Below are positions 16,571 to 24,420 of a stretch of 37,728 nt of DNA, piece by piece. The notes beneath the pieces are model-generated. The model did no database searches. It had not been told where the DNA came from and worked only from the letters and a program-made list of their open reading frames with translations. The position numbers and the translations under genes are program-made. The DNA lies in NCBI GenBank assembly GCA_021162325.1, contig JAGGYV010000220.1, forward strand, positions 1-37,728. Direction: 5' to 3'. The stretch is from Desulfobacteraceae bacterium. Lineage in GTDB: Bacteria; Desulfobacterota; Desulfobacteria; Desulfobacterales; Desulfosalsimonadaceae. How positions within the stretch are numbered: position 1 is the stretch's first letter; each line of letters starts with the position of its first letter.

Positions 16571-17788
16571 TTATGCATTTGCTCTTTGAGACCGCTCCTT
16601 TTTTACTCCGGCGTAATTGCGACGCGGTTTCCATTGCTTCTGAGGCTGTTTGTTGCGAGCGGGTGCCGGCGAACTATAGTTAAAATCTGATAAGGTGCGC
16701 TGCTCAATTTCCGAACCCATGACCCGGTTGATGGCGCGTACCATATCCCTGTCGTCGCCGGTAATAAGAGTGAATGCCTCGCCATTTTGTGTGGCCCTGC
16801 CGGTCCGTCCAATGCGATGAATGTATGCATCGGCGGTGGAAGGAATGTCGTAGTTGATGACATGCGAAATCTGCGTAACGTCAATGCCGCGAGCGGCAAT
16901 ATCGGTAGCTACCAGGATTTTATATGTACCGTTCCGGAAACCGTCCAAAGCGGCCTGGCGTTTTCCCTGTGAAAGGTTTCCCTGAATCGAAGCCGACCGG
17001 TAGCCGGCTTTAGCCAGTTTTTTATCTAAGCTTTTGGCCCGGTGTTTGGTTCGGGTAAAGACCAGGACTGACTGGGTGTCGATGTTTTCCAGCATCTTTA
17101 GTAGCAGCGCTGTCTTCAAGTGCTGCGCCACCGGGTAGAGTGCGTGACGAACAGTATCCGCCGGTGCAGTCGTTCCAATTTTTACAGTGACCGGATCCCG
17201 CAGAACATCATTTGCCAGATGACGTATTTCGCTTGGCATGGTTGCCGAAAAAAGCAGCGTCTGGCGATTTTTCGGAACAGATCTTAAAATCCGCCGGATA
17301 TCAGGCAAAAATCCCATGTCGAACATATGGTCAGCCTCGTCGAGAACCAGTACTTCAAGTTTGCGAAGATCAGCCGTATGACGGTTTATATGGTCAAGAA
17401 GCCGGCCGGGGCAGGCAACAACAATATCAGCACGTTTTAATTTCTGAATCTGCGGGTTAATCCCCACACCTCCGTAAACCGCCACGCTTTTTAAACGGGT
17501 TTTTTGCCCCAGGGTTTCGATTGCCTGATGAATTTGTTCGGCGAGTTCTCTTGTGGGGGCGATGATCAGGGCGCGGATGCCGCCATGGTCACTTTTTATC
17601 AGGCGATTGAGTATTGGCAGGACAAAAGCAGCTGTTTTGCCGGTGCCGGTCTGGGCCAGTCCCATGACATCTTTATGATTCAGAACATGCGGCATTGCCT
17701 GTGCCTGAATCGGGGTTGGGTCTATATAGCCTGCCGTTATAACGCCTGCCGCTACAGCAGGATGCAAATTAAATGTTTCAAATTTCAA
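16571..17788 (-). CDS. rhlE: DEAD-box RNA helicase RhlE
   Basis: An ATP-dependent RNA helicase of 405 aa, typical of RhlE. All core motifs are visible in order: Q motif PTPIQAQAMP, Walker A AQTGTGKTA (45-53), PTRELAEQ, DEAD (150-153), SAT in LLFSATMP, then ATDIAARGIDV and HRIGRTGRA in the second RecA domain. A short basic tail (about 370-405, with KQPQKQWKPRRNYAGVKKER) probably binds RNA. It likely remodels rRNA or mRNA, often under cold stress. The leader carries a strong promoter and a complete terminator hairpin upstream of the gene, suggesting attenuation. Confidence 0.95.
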   Translation of the reverse strand: MKFETFNLHPAVAAGVITAGYIDPTPIQAQAMPHVLNHKDVMGLAQTGTGKTAAFVLPILNRLIKSDHGGIRALIIAPTRELAEQIHQAIETLGQKTRLKSVAVYGGVGINPQIQKLKRADIVVACPGRLLDHINRHTADLRKLEVLVLDEADHMFDMGFLPDIRRILRSVPKNRQTLLFSATMPSEIRHLANDVLRDPVTVKIGTTAPADTVRHALYPVAQHLKTALLLKMLENIDTQSVLVFTRTKHRAKSLDKKLAKAGYRSASIQGNLSQGKRQAALDGFRNGTYKILVATDIAARGIDVTQISHVINYDIPSTADAYIHRIGRTGRATQNGEAFTLITGDDRDMVRAINRVMGSEIEQRTLSDFNYSSPAPARNKQPQKQWKPRRNYAGVKKERSQRANA

Positions 17789-17894
17789 TCAATACCTTCT
17801 TTCGTATTCTATCTGAATTGAGCGCTTTAATTTTTGAAAAGCCTTTTTTTTGTACTTGCGACAGGCTCAACAATCGCCCAATCAATCTTTAAAT

Positions 17895-17925
17895 AAAAAA
17901 AAGCCCCGGAACCATTCCGGGGCTT
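17895..17925 (-). terminator. Terminator hairpin in the rhlE leader
   Basis: Minus-strand AAGCCCCGGAA-TGG-TTCCGGGGCTT is a perfect 11-bp stem with a 3-base loop, followed by eight T. It lies about 110 bases before the rhlE start and about 40-60 bases after a good promoter. It therefore either ends a ~70-nt leader RNA or acts as an attenuator. Confidence 0.8.
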
Positions 17926-17969
17926 ACGTAATTTTTAGTTGACAACCAAGAACTTTGTTAAATTTAAAC

Positions 17970-17998
17970 ATATAATAGATTACTGTAATTACTGTCAA
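17970..17998 (-). promoter_or_regulatory. Strong sigma70-type promoter upstream of rhlE
   Basis: Minus-strand consensus TTGACA (17993-17998), 17-base spacer, TTATAT (17970-17975). Transcription from about 17963 would cross the leader terminator before reaching rhlE. Confidence 0.65.
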
Positions 17999-18030
17999 GT
18001 TAATTTTTATTAAAGAGATACGTGGTTGAG

Positions 18031-18526
18031 ATGAATCGGCTAGCGGATAACGGATCAAGCGCTTCAGGCAGAAAAAAGGATGGTATCAAACATGACAAAC
18101 TCGTAAAAAGTCGGATTCGGATGGCAAAGAAAAAAGCTCCAAATTTGAGGCGCGCAAATCCTGAGTGATGATTCGTACTTAGCGTACTATGAAGAAGCGA
18201 AGGATGCAGCGCAACAAAAAATTTGGACTTTTTACGAAGCCATCAAACATGATAGTCTCGTAGGAATCTTCATCGCCGCCAATGCATTTGGAAAAGATGC
18301 ATCCTCACAGGAAAATGGCAGACGACATCAAGGCCCCCCGCCGGAGGCATATTGTGCCTGTGAAGGTAAAAATGTCGGCGATACGGCAGAATTTGTCAGC
18401 CCTCGCGGAGATACGGTAACCGGCACCTGCGAGTTGGAACGCGATGGCGACCGACTTGTCCTGCGACCCGACAATCCCCCAGAAAGAAATTCCAGCGGTC
18501 GACCCATGAGAAACGATCGTGATTAA
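18031..18526 (+). pseudogene. Small Cys-containing protein gene disrupted by a MITE
   Basis: Frame 18031 onward (MNRLADNGSSASGRKKDG) runs into a MITE and stops inside it. After the MITE an open frame continues (SLVGIFIAANAFGKDAS...PPPEAYCACEGKNVGD...) to a TAA at 18526. Removing the element plus one 6-bp duplication (157 bases) leaves 339 bases, exactly 113 codons, joining both parts in frame as a 112-aa protein. The C-terminal part, with ACEGKNVGD and DTVTGTC, resembles small secreted-type proteins with an ACxGKxxGD/GxC pattern. The N-terminal portion is less certain. The original function is unknown. Confidence 0.7.
18094..18244 (+). mobile_element. MITE family 1, copy 2
   Basis: A 151-bp element starting GACAAACTCGTAAAAAGTC and ending GACTTTTTACGAAGCCATC. 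It is flanked by AAACAT on both sides, within a longer 11-bp direct repeat ATCAAACATGA (18085-18095 and 18242-18252). It interrupts the small gene described above, so it is an insertion and not a fixed regulatory element. Confidence 0.85.
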
Positions 18527-18589
18527 ACCTTAATTGCGTTGTTAACCGGGTTTTAGAAATACAGATATTCGTGGCTTTGGTGCACTGTT

Positions 18590-19090
18590 CTAACCTTCAG
18601 GAAATTGGCGGCAGTATTCATACAAAGCCATGTTGGCTGCTGAAGCGGCATTATAACTATGAGGCAGTCCCCACACAGGGATTTCGATAACATCATCAAG
18701 CTGAGTCAGAATCTCATCGCTGATTCCAAGGCGCTCGTTTCCTATAACCAGCACGGTGCGACGTTCAAAAGCAAAGTGATGAATATTTTGGGAGTTAGAT
18801 GCCTGCTCTATCCCAACGATACGATAGCCATCTTGTTTGAGTTTTTTAAGTACAGGACTCAGAGATCGGTGGGAGGCAATGGAAAGCGTTGATGTCGCAT
18901 CCCTGGCAATCTTTGGAATTAATGATGCGGCCCCGCAAATAATCATTTTTTCCACTGCGCAAGCACTGGCCGTGCGGGAAATTTGGGATATATTGACGTT
19001 GCTCCGCATAGGTACACAAGCAACAATCAACTCACGCGGCTGATTTAAATTCGTTGGGGATTTATGTCGCTGGTGGACAAAGTCACTCAT
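18590..19090 (-). CDS. SpoU/TrmH-family RNA 2'-O-methyltransferase
   Basis: An AdoMet-dependent RNA methyltransferase of the SPOUT class. The three family motifs are present: motif 1 NVNISQISRTASACAV, motif 2 VLVIGNERLGISDE, and motif 3 EIPVWGLPHSYNAASAANMALYEY. The ORF track starts at a TTG (19096). The ATG at 19090, two bases after the truA stop, is more likely and gives 166 aa. It is short for the family and lacks an N-terminal RNA-binding extension, like TrmL-type enzymes. The tight link with truA suggests tRNA as substrate. The exact nucleotide is not decided by the sequence. Confidence 0.88.
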   Translation of the reverse strand: MSDFVHQRHKSPTNLNQPRELIVACVPMRSNVNISQISRTASACAVEKMIICGAASLIPKIARDATSTLSIASHRSLSPVLKKLKQDGYRIVGIEQASNSQNIHHFAFERRTVLVIGNERLGISDEILTQLDDVIEIPVWGLPHSYNAASAANMALYEYCRQFPEG

Positions 19091-19092
19091 GA

Positions 19093-19920
19093 TCAATCCT
19101 GGTCCTTTCGGTTTTTTTGGATAGCAGCGTCCAGGCTGTTTTTGTCATAAAAAACAGCATCAAGGTAAAGCCCCGAAGCAGGAGCCGTGCCAGGTGCTGC
19201 CTGACGGTTTTTTGCCTTTATAATACGGGGAAGATCTTCACTTGAAGTCTTTGACTCTCCTACCTTGACCAGTACGCGAATGATATTCCGTACCATTTTG
19301 TATAAAAAACCGTCAGCGATAATTGAAAAACACAAAGAGAATCCGTCTTGCCTGAGATCAAGCGAATGCACTGTTCTTAGAGTGGTAGCCCTTTTAAAGT
19401 TGGGAACTTTGGCAAAAGAAGCGTAGTCCATCTTGCCGACGAAAAAAGGACAGGCATTTTGCATCGCCTCCACATCCAGTTTTGCAGGGATGTACCAAAC
19501 CTTTCCTTCCATTGCAGGTGGCAAATCGACATGATTCCAGATTTTATAGCGATAACACTTGCCCACAGCAGAATCTCGTGCATGAAAATCATCAGAAACC
19601 TTCTGAAGATTCGTCACCTCAATCGCTTTATCAAGAGCATCATTAAGGCTTACAACAGCTGCTTCTTCATCGATGTCTTCCGGAAGACGAATCGATGCGA
19701 CCTGCCCCAATGCATGCGTTCCACGATCGGTTCGGCCGGAGCCCTCTATTTTAAGCCGAAAACCAAAACACTTCGTCACAGCATCTTCCAAAGCTCCTTG
19801 AACTGTCGGTTTGTCTTTATGCCGCTGCCATCCGTAATAATGTTGTCCATCATAACGAACATCCATTCTATAGTTGGCAAAACCGTTTTTTTTCGTTTCA
19901 GAAAGTGGTGAATCTGTCAT
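19093..19920 (-). CDS. truA: tRNA pseudouridine synthase A
   Basis: Converts uridines 38-40 of the tRNA anticodon arm to pseudouridine. The catalytic Asp is in GSGRTDRGTHALGQ, preceded by the TruA N-terminal pattern MDVRYDGQHYYGWQRH, with FLYKMVRNIIRVLVKVG near the C-terminus. The track uses a TTG start at 19956. I prefer the ATG at 19920 (275 aa), which is closer to the usual family length. It is followed immediately by the SpoU gene, so the pair forms a small tRNA-modification operon. Confidence 0.93.
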   Translation of the reverse strand: MTDSPLSETKKNGFANYRMDVRYDGQHYYGWQRHKDKPTVQGALEDAVTKCFGFRLKIEGSGRTDRGTHALGQVASIRLPEDIDEEAAVVSLNDALDKAIEVTNLQKVSDDFHARDSAVGKCYRYKIWNHVDLPPAMEGKVWYIPAKLDVEAMQNACPFFVGKMDYASFAKVPNFKRATTLRTVHSLDLRQDGFSLCFSIIADGFLYKMVRNIIRVLVKVGESKTSSEDLPRIIKAKNRQAAPGTAPASGLYLDAVFYDKNSLDAAIQKNRKDQD

Positions 19921-20047
19921 CAAACAAACCCCAAAAGTTAAAGCGCCCACGCTCAAAATGTCATAAAAAATCTCAAAAACCGTCTAAAATAAAAAAATGT
20001 ACTTTAACGCAAAAACTGAGTCAATACAGAAAAAAAAGTGAGGCGAA

Positions 20048-21164
20048 GGGGACGCCCTTTATATTTATATATTTACATGCCGTTCGAATCATGTTATTAA
20101 AATTTTATGCCAAGAAAAGCCAGAATAGACGCACCGGGAGCAGTTCACCATATCATAGTCAGGGGTATCGAGCGGCATAAGATTTTCCGTGACGACCATG
20201 ACCGGGACAATTTTTTGAAACGGCTGGGTGATCTGGTCATCGAAACGCAGACTCAGTGTTTTGCATGGGCGCTGATCCCCAATCATTTTCACCTGCTGCT
20301 TAAAACCGGACAGGTGCCGGTGGCAACGGTCATGCAGCGGTTGCTGACCGGCTACGCCATTGGTTTCAACCGTCGGTACTGCCGAAGCGGGCACTTGTTC
20401 CAAAACCGCTATAAATCCATTCTGTGCCAGGAAGATGTCTACTTAAAAGAATTGGTTCGCTATATCCATTTGAATCCCTTACGGGCGGGGCTGGTACCGG
20501 ATCTTGCGACCCTGGATGGATTTCGGTTTGTCGGTCACAGCTATCTTATGGGAAAGCGCAAGAACGGCTGGCAGTCGACGGATAGTGTGCTGGCATTTTT
20601 TGGCGATCATATCTCGTCAGCACGGCGCAGGTATCGCGGCTATCTTAAGAAGGGTATTGCGTTGGGAAGACGCTCGGATTTGGTCGGTGGCGGGTTGGTT
20701 CGCAGTGCAGGCGGCTGGGCAGCGGTCAGATCGATGCGAAAAAACGGTGCGTTTCTAAAAAGCGATGAACGGATTTTAGGGGACAGCGATTTTGTGGATA
20801 CGGTTTTGTCCGATGCACAGGAAGCCATGCAGCGCAAGTATGCGTTGGCAGCCAGGGGTATCGATCTGAATTATGTGGTAGTTGTGGTGTCGGATTTGTT
20901 TTCTATTCACTCTGAAGATATTGTGGGTCCCTGCAAGCAGCGCGATATCGTGAAAGCCCGTATGCTTGTGTGCTACTGGGCTGTGCGGGAATTGGGTTTG
21001 TCGATGACCGAGGTGGCCGGGAAACTGGGAATATCAGTATCAACGGTGAGCGTTGCGGTTAAAAAAGGAGCGCAGACCGTTCGCCATGAAGGGTTGGTGT
21101 TGACGGATTTGATATAAAAGACGTACTCGTCGTCGGTAAATATACAAATATAAAGGGCGTCCCC
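20048..21164 (+). mobile_element. Y1-transposase element bounded by 29-bp inverted repeats
   Basis: The ends are GGGGACGCCCTTTATATTTA... (20048-20076) and its inverse (21136-21164), 29 bp with one mismatch. They enclose a single transposase gene. Y1/RAYT elements usually lack classical inverted ends, so these may be recognition hairpins placed symmetrically around the gene. Confidence 0.8.
20107..21117 (+). CDS. REP-associated Y1 (HUH) transposase with DnaA-like HTH tail
   Basis: A 336-aa transposase of the IS200-like Y1 superfamily. The N-terminal half has the usual start PRKARIDAPGAVHHIIVRGI, the HUH motif in LIPNHFHLLLKTG, and GHLFQNRYKSILCQED and YLKELVRYIHLNPLRAG, typical of RAYT proteins. 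The C-terminal ~100 residues add a domain (QRDIVKARMLVCYWAVRELG ... VAGKLGISVSTVSVAVKKG) resembling the DnaA domain IV helix-turn-helix. Single-strand cleavage and joining at hairpins is the family activity. The frame is intact, so it may be active. Confidence 0.92.
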   Translation: MPRKARIDAPGAVHHIIVRGIERHKIFRDDHDRDNFLKRLGDLVIETQTQCFAWALIPNHFHLLLKTGQVPVATVMQRLLTGYAIGFNRRYCRSGHLFQNRYKSILCQEDVYLKELVRYIHLNPLRAGLVPDLATLDGFRFVGHSYLMGKRKNGWQSTDSVLAFFGDHISSARRRYRGYLKKGIALGRRSDLVGGGLVRSAGGWAAVRSMRKNGAFLKSDERILGDSDFVDTVLSDAQEAMQRKYALAARGIDLNYVVVVVSDLFSIHSEDIVGPCKQRDIVKARMLVCYWAVRELGLSMTEVAGKLGISVSTVSVAVKKGAQTVRHEGLVLTDLI

Positions 21165-21620
21165 CCGTCCGGCATTCTACAAATCGTGAATAGTGGGTTG
21201 AGTTGTGATTTGATTTTATAATGTAATTATTTCAATTTGTTATCTTTTTTAATGTCGTTTTAATTATTTATATGAAAAAATTAATTTAACATAATAAAAT
21301 ATTCCGGTATAGAATTATTTTTAGGGTTGGATTTTATCGATATTACCCAAAAAGGGCAATCACGGGAGAATCAAAAAAGGGCAACCACGGGGGGTTGCCC
21401 CTACGGGCGACCATCGATCGCATTGACACCAATGCATCGTTTATTTAGGAAAACACGGGGAGAAACATACGGTTAAATGATGCAGGAAAAATAATTCAAC
21501 CGTTTGTGTTGAAATCCCGTAATATTATTCCGGTATTGCATTCGATGAATTCGTTATCATGCCCGACCATTTCCACGGCATCGCGGTCATCGTAGGGGCA
21601 GGCCCCTGTGCCTGCCCTTT
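21165..21620. repeat. REP-like hairpin region with AT-rich spacer
   Basis: This gap holds no intact gene. It has an AT-rich stretch (21200-21320), then REP-like hairpins: GGGCAACC-6-GGTTGCCC (21379-21400, followed by CCTACGGGCGACC) and GGGCAGGC-6-GCCTGCCC (21596-21617). Such GC-rich palindromes are typical substrates of RAYT transposases, and one lies next door. Confidence 0.65.
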
Positions 21621-21657
21621 TTACGACGCCACCAAGGGCTGGGTTTTCCATCGATTA
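21521..21657 (+). pseudogene. Fragment of a second Y1 transposase
   Basis: A plus-strand frame reads ...GIAFDEFVIMPDHFHGIAVIV, the HUH-motif region of a Y1 transposase distinct from the intact one (MPDHFHGI versus IPNHFHLL). It then runs into the REP-like hairpin and stops at about 21657 within the convergent acyltransferase. Both sides of the domain are missing, so it is a remnant. Confidence 0.6.
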
Positions 21658-22520
21658 TGAAGCCAGAACCACTGATCCGGATATCGTCGAATAACGCCTT
21701 CCAGGGCATTGTTGAAAATCTGGGTATTAACCAGAAGATCCTTTTCCACATCCCCTGTATTAATAACGGGAAGCTCAGGTAAAAACTCACATCGGTATTT
21801 ACCGTTTTCGCGGACAAAAAAATACATTATCACCGGCACACCTGTCATAAGGGCCAGATAGGCAGGGCCCATGTTGGCAGATGCCGTTCTTCCGAAAAAA
21901 TTAATAAAAACAGACTGGTGCCGCTTGGCATTCTGGTCGATGAGCAACGCCATACAGTTCCCTTGGCCAAGTTCACGTAAAATCGCATGAACCGCCCCTT
22001 TAAGGGGATACAGACGGCTGCCCGTTGACTCCCTTTTTTCGTGAAAATATCTCTCCGCCGGCGCAAAATCAAGTTTTCTGTATATGCCGGAGACTTGCAG
22101 GCGGGCAATGTTGTTGAGCTGAACAGATATTTCCCAGTTGCCTAAATGGCCGGAAAACATCAAGACGCCCTTACCCTTATTATGTGCAGCCCTTAAATGC
22201 TGGAGTCCGTAAGCCGTGTAATGTTTTGTAACATCTTTTGGCTTTAATGCATACATCCGGGGGGTTTCAAAAATCATATTGGTCGCGTAGAAAAAAGTTT
22301 TTCGCGCAATACGGTTAATCTCAGAAACAGTCATCTGGTCGCCAAATGCATGGGAGATATTATCAATGGCAACCTTTCTGTGCCGTTTATCCACGACAAA
22401 CCAGATTTTTGAGATAAATAAAGCAATCTTTTCACCGGTTTTAGGTGGCACCAATGCCAAAACATCAAATATCGCTTTGATTACCCGATAAATTATGATT
22501 TCAATAACAGTCATTTTCAT
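21621..22520 (-). CDS. LpxL/HtrB-like lipid A acyltransferase
   Basis: An inner-membrane acyltransferase of 299 aa that would add a secondary acyl chain to lipid A. The catalytic HX4E motif is SGHLGNWE (His125, Glu130). Other family landmarks are LIDQNAKRHQSVFINFFGRTA and the C-terminal RYPDQWFWLHNRWKT. An N-terminal hydrophobic helix (AIFDVLALVP) probably anchors it. It overlaps the end of the peptide-binding-protein gene by 20 bases, so the two are co-transcribed. A REP-like hairpin begins 3 bases after its stop and has probably supplied the last few codons. Acyl-chain choice cannot be read from the sequence. Confidence 0.9.
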   Translation of the reverse strand: MKMTVIEIIIYRVIKAIFDVLALVPPKTGEKIALFISKIWFVVDKRHRKVAIDNISHAFGDQMTVSEINRIARKTFFYATNMIFETPRMYALKPKDVTKHYTAYGLQHLRAAHNKGKGVLMFSGHLGNWEISVQLNNIARLQVSGIYRKLDFAPAERYFHEKRESTGSRLYPLKGAVHAILRELGQGNCMALLIDQNAKRHQSVFINFFGRTASANMGPAYLALMTGVPVIMYFFVRENGKYRCEFLPELPVINTGDVEKDLLVNTQIFNNALEGVIRRYPDQWFWLHNRWKTQPLVAS

Positions 22521-24414
22521 TTTTTTGTGTATCGCCTTTATTCTTTTCTATAATACCAAAACCCTCATCAAACCGAACCGATGCCGGTTGCGGCGGCAAC
22601 GTGGTTTTCATCTGGATGGCATCTTCCAGTTCAGCGGCTGAGTCCTCATCAAGCCACCAATACCATAATGCGCTGCTTTCAGCACTGTATTTGGAGAGGA
22701 CGGTTGCCGGCTTGCCGAATTTGTTCCAGTATAAAAGGCGGGTATAATCAATGTTCCAGAGCAGAACATACGGACATTCCTGGTAAATTAATTGATCAAT
22801 TTTGCGATAAATGTCATTTCTTTTTTGAATATCAAAGATAGTTTTTTGTTTTTCAATCAGCTGATCAACGACTTTGCTTTTAAAGCCGGTAATATTATTT
22901 CCGCTTTTTCTGTCGGCTTCCGCAGACAGCCACATGCTTTCCGGGTCTTTAAAAACACCGGCACCCCACGCCGCCCAGGTCATCTGGTAATTGAATTCCT
23001 CCATATCCCTTGCCCAGGATGCCCAGTCTTTTTTATCAATGATCATTTCAATTCCGGCATCCTTGAGGTCTTCCGCATAAATGGACAGGAATTTTTCAGA
23101 AGACGCAGCCCGGGTTAAAAATTGAAATGAGAATTTTTTTTCATTTTTTTCAAGAAAACCGGTTTTTGGATTAACCACCCATCCCGCCTGTTTGAGCAGT
23201 TCCCGGGCCTTTTTCTTATCCAAATCGATCACCGGATTGGGGCATGGATTGGCATCCGAGTATAGATCTTCGTAATAAGAACGGTGAAGAAAATACTGGT
23301 TGTACATCAGTGTCTGGTTCATTTTGTTTCGGTCAAGCAGGCAGGCCATGGCTTTGCGGACCCGAATGTCATCAAATGGCGGCCTGCGCATGTTCATGGC
23401 AAACCCCTGGAATCCGATTGGTTTATGGTTGTGGATTTTTTGTTTGATAATATGATTTTTTAAAAAAGCGTCTCCGCTGATTTCATTGATCCAGATGCGG
23501 GACGTGTAAACCGGGAAAAGATCAATGATTCCTTTTTTAAAAGACTCAAAGGCATTGGTCCGTTCCGCAAAGAATTTATACGTAATGGTTTCAAAGTTTC
23601 CTTTGTTTTTTGAAGATTTGGCATCAATATTCCACCAGTTATCCCGCCGGTTTAATTTTAATAAGACACCTTCATCAATGCGGCCGAGTTTATAGGGTCC
23701 GGATACAACGGGAAACTCAAAGTTGATTGTATTAAAATCAGCTTTTATATAAGCATTTTTGCTCAGGATCTGAAACCCGCTGGCTGCCAGCAGGTTTTTC
23801 CAGTGGATTTCTTTGGCAGTAAATTGGATGGTATATTCATCGATGATCTCTGGAGCTTTAAATCTTTCCATACTTATTTTGTGCGGTCCGGTCATATTTT
23901 TTGGGTCTAAAATGACATCATACGTCCACCTGACATCTTCGGCCGTCACCGGTGTGCCGTTGCTCCAACGTGCTTTGGGGTTGATATGAAACGTAAATGT
24001 TTTTTTATCATCAGAGATGGCCCATTTATCCGCCAACCCCGGCTCATAATTCATGGTAAGGGGATTCATCGTTAAAAGCGATTCAAAAAGAGCGCCGAAA
24101 ATTTCTGAAGAAAGCACATTGTTGTCCAGATAATAATTCAGGCTTTTAGGATATTGTCCGCCGAACACGGAGATTTCTCCTCCCACAAGGGCATTCTCAT
24201 CTGCCATGGGGTCCGGCAGGTCCGTCCAGGATTCTTTTGGCCAGGATTCTTTTGGCCAGGTCTCTTTCGACCGGGTTTCTTTTGGGCAAGTTTCTTTGGA
24301 CCATGTTTCTTCTGGCCCTGTTTTTTTGGAAAGAACATCAGATCCCCATGCGCTTGCCGCCGCAATAAGAACGAAACCAGTGATAATGATGAACAGTTTG
24401 ATGACTGTTTTCAT
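22501..24414 (-). CDS. Family-5 extracellular solute (peptide)-binding protein
   Basis: A periplasmic binding protein of 637 aa. A signal peptide (MKTVIKLFIIITGFVLIAAASA, cut near ASAWGS) is followed by an unusual low-complexity stretch of five-residue repeats ([PS]KE[TS]W, about residues 29-63). The SBP_bac_5 fold then starts with GGEISVFGGQYPKSLN and includes WSNGTPVTAEDVRWTYD and DIRVRKAMACLLDRN. It would bind oligopeptides or similar ligands. No ABC permease or ATPase gene is in the window, so it must borrow one or act otherwise. Its operon neighbours concern diaminopimelate and cell-wall metabolism, which makes a murein peptide ligand (as for MppA) conceivable but unproven. Confidence 0.9.
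   Translation of the reverse strand: MKTVIKLFIIITGFVLIAAASAWGSDVLSKKTGPEETWSKETCPKETRSKETWPKESWPKESWTDLPDPMADENALVGGEISVFGGQYPKSLNYYLDNNVLSSEIFGALFESLLTMNPLTMNYEPGLADKWAISDDKKTFTFHINPKARWSNGTPVTAEDVRWTYDVILDPKNMTGPHKISMERFKAPEIIDEYTIQFTAKEIHWKNLLAASGFQILSKNAYIKADFNTINFEFPVVSGPYKLGRIDEGVLLKLNRRDNWWNIDAKSSKNKGNFETITYKFFAERTNAFESFKKGIIDLFPVYTSRIWINEISGDAFLKNHIIKQKIHNHKPIGFQGFAMNMRRPPFDDIRVRKAMACLLDRNKMNQTLMYNQYFLHRSYYEDLYSDANPCPNPVIDLDKKKARELLKQAGWVVNPKTGFLEKNEKKFSFQFLTRAASSEKFLSIYAEDLKDAGIEMIIDKKDWASWARDMEEFNYQMTWAAWGAGVFKDPESMWLSAEADRKSGNNITGFKSKVVDQLIEKQKTIFDIQKRNDIYRKIDQLIYQECPYVLLWNIDYTRLLYWNKFGKPATVLSKYSAESSALWYWWLDEDSAAELEDAIQMKTTLPPQPASVRFDEGFGIIEKNKGDTQKNENDCY
24226..24330 (-). repeat. 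15-bp coding tandem repeat (about 7 units)
   Basis: Seven consecutive 15-bp units on the plus strand, the first two identical (CCAGGATTCTTTTGG), the others drifted. They lie inside the binding-protein gene and encode the KEsW/KEtW pentapeptides. The unit is a multiple of three, so copy-number change would not shift the frame. Confidence 0.85.
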
Positions 24415-24420
24415 AAAAGA

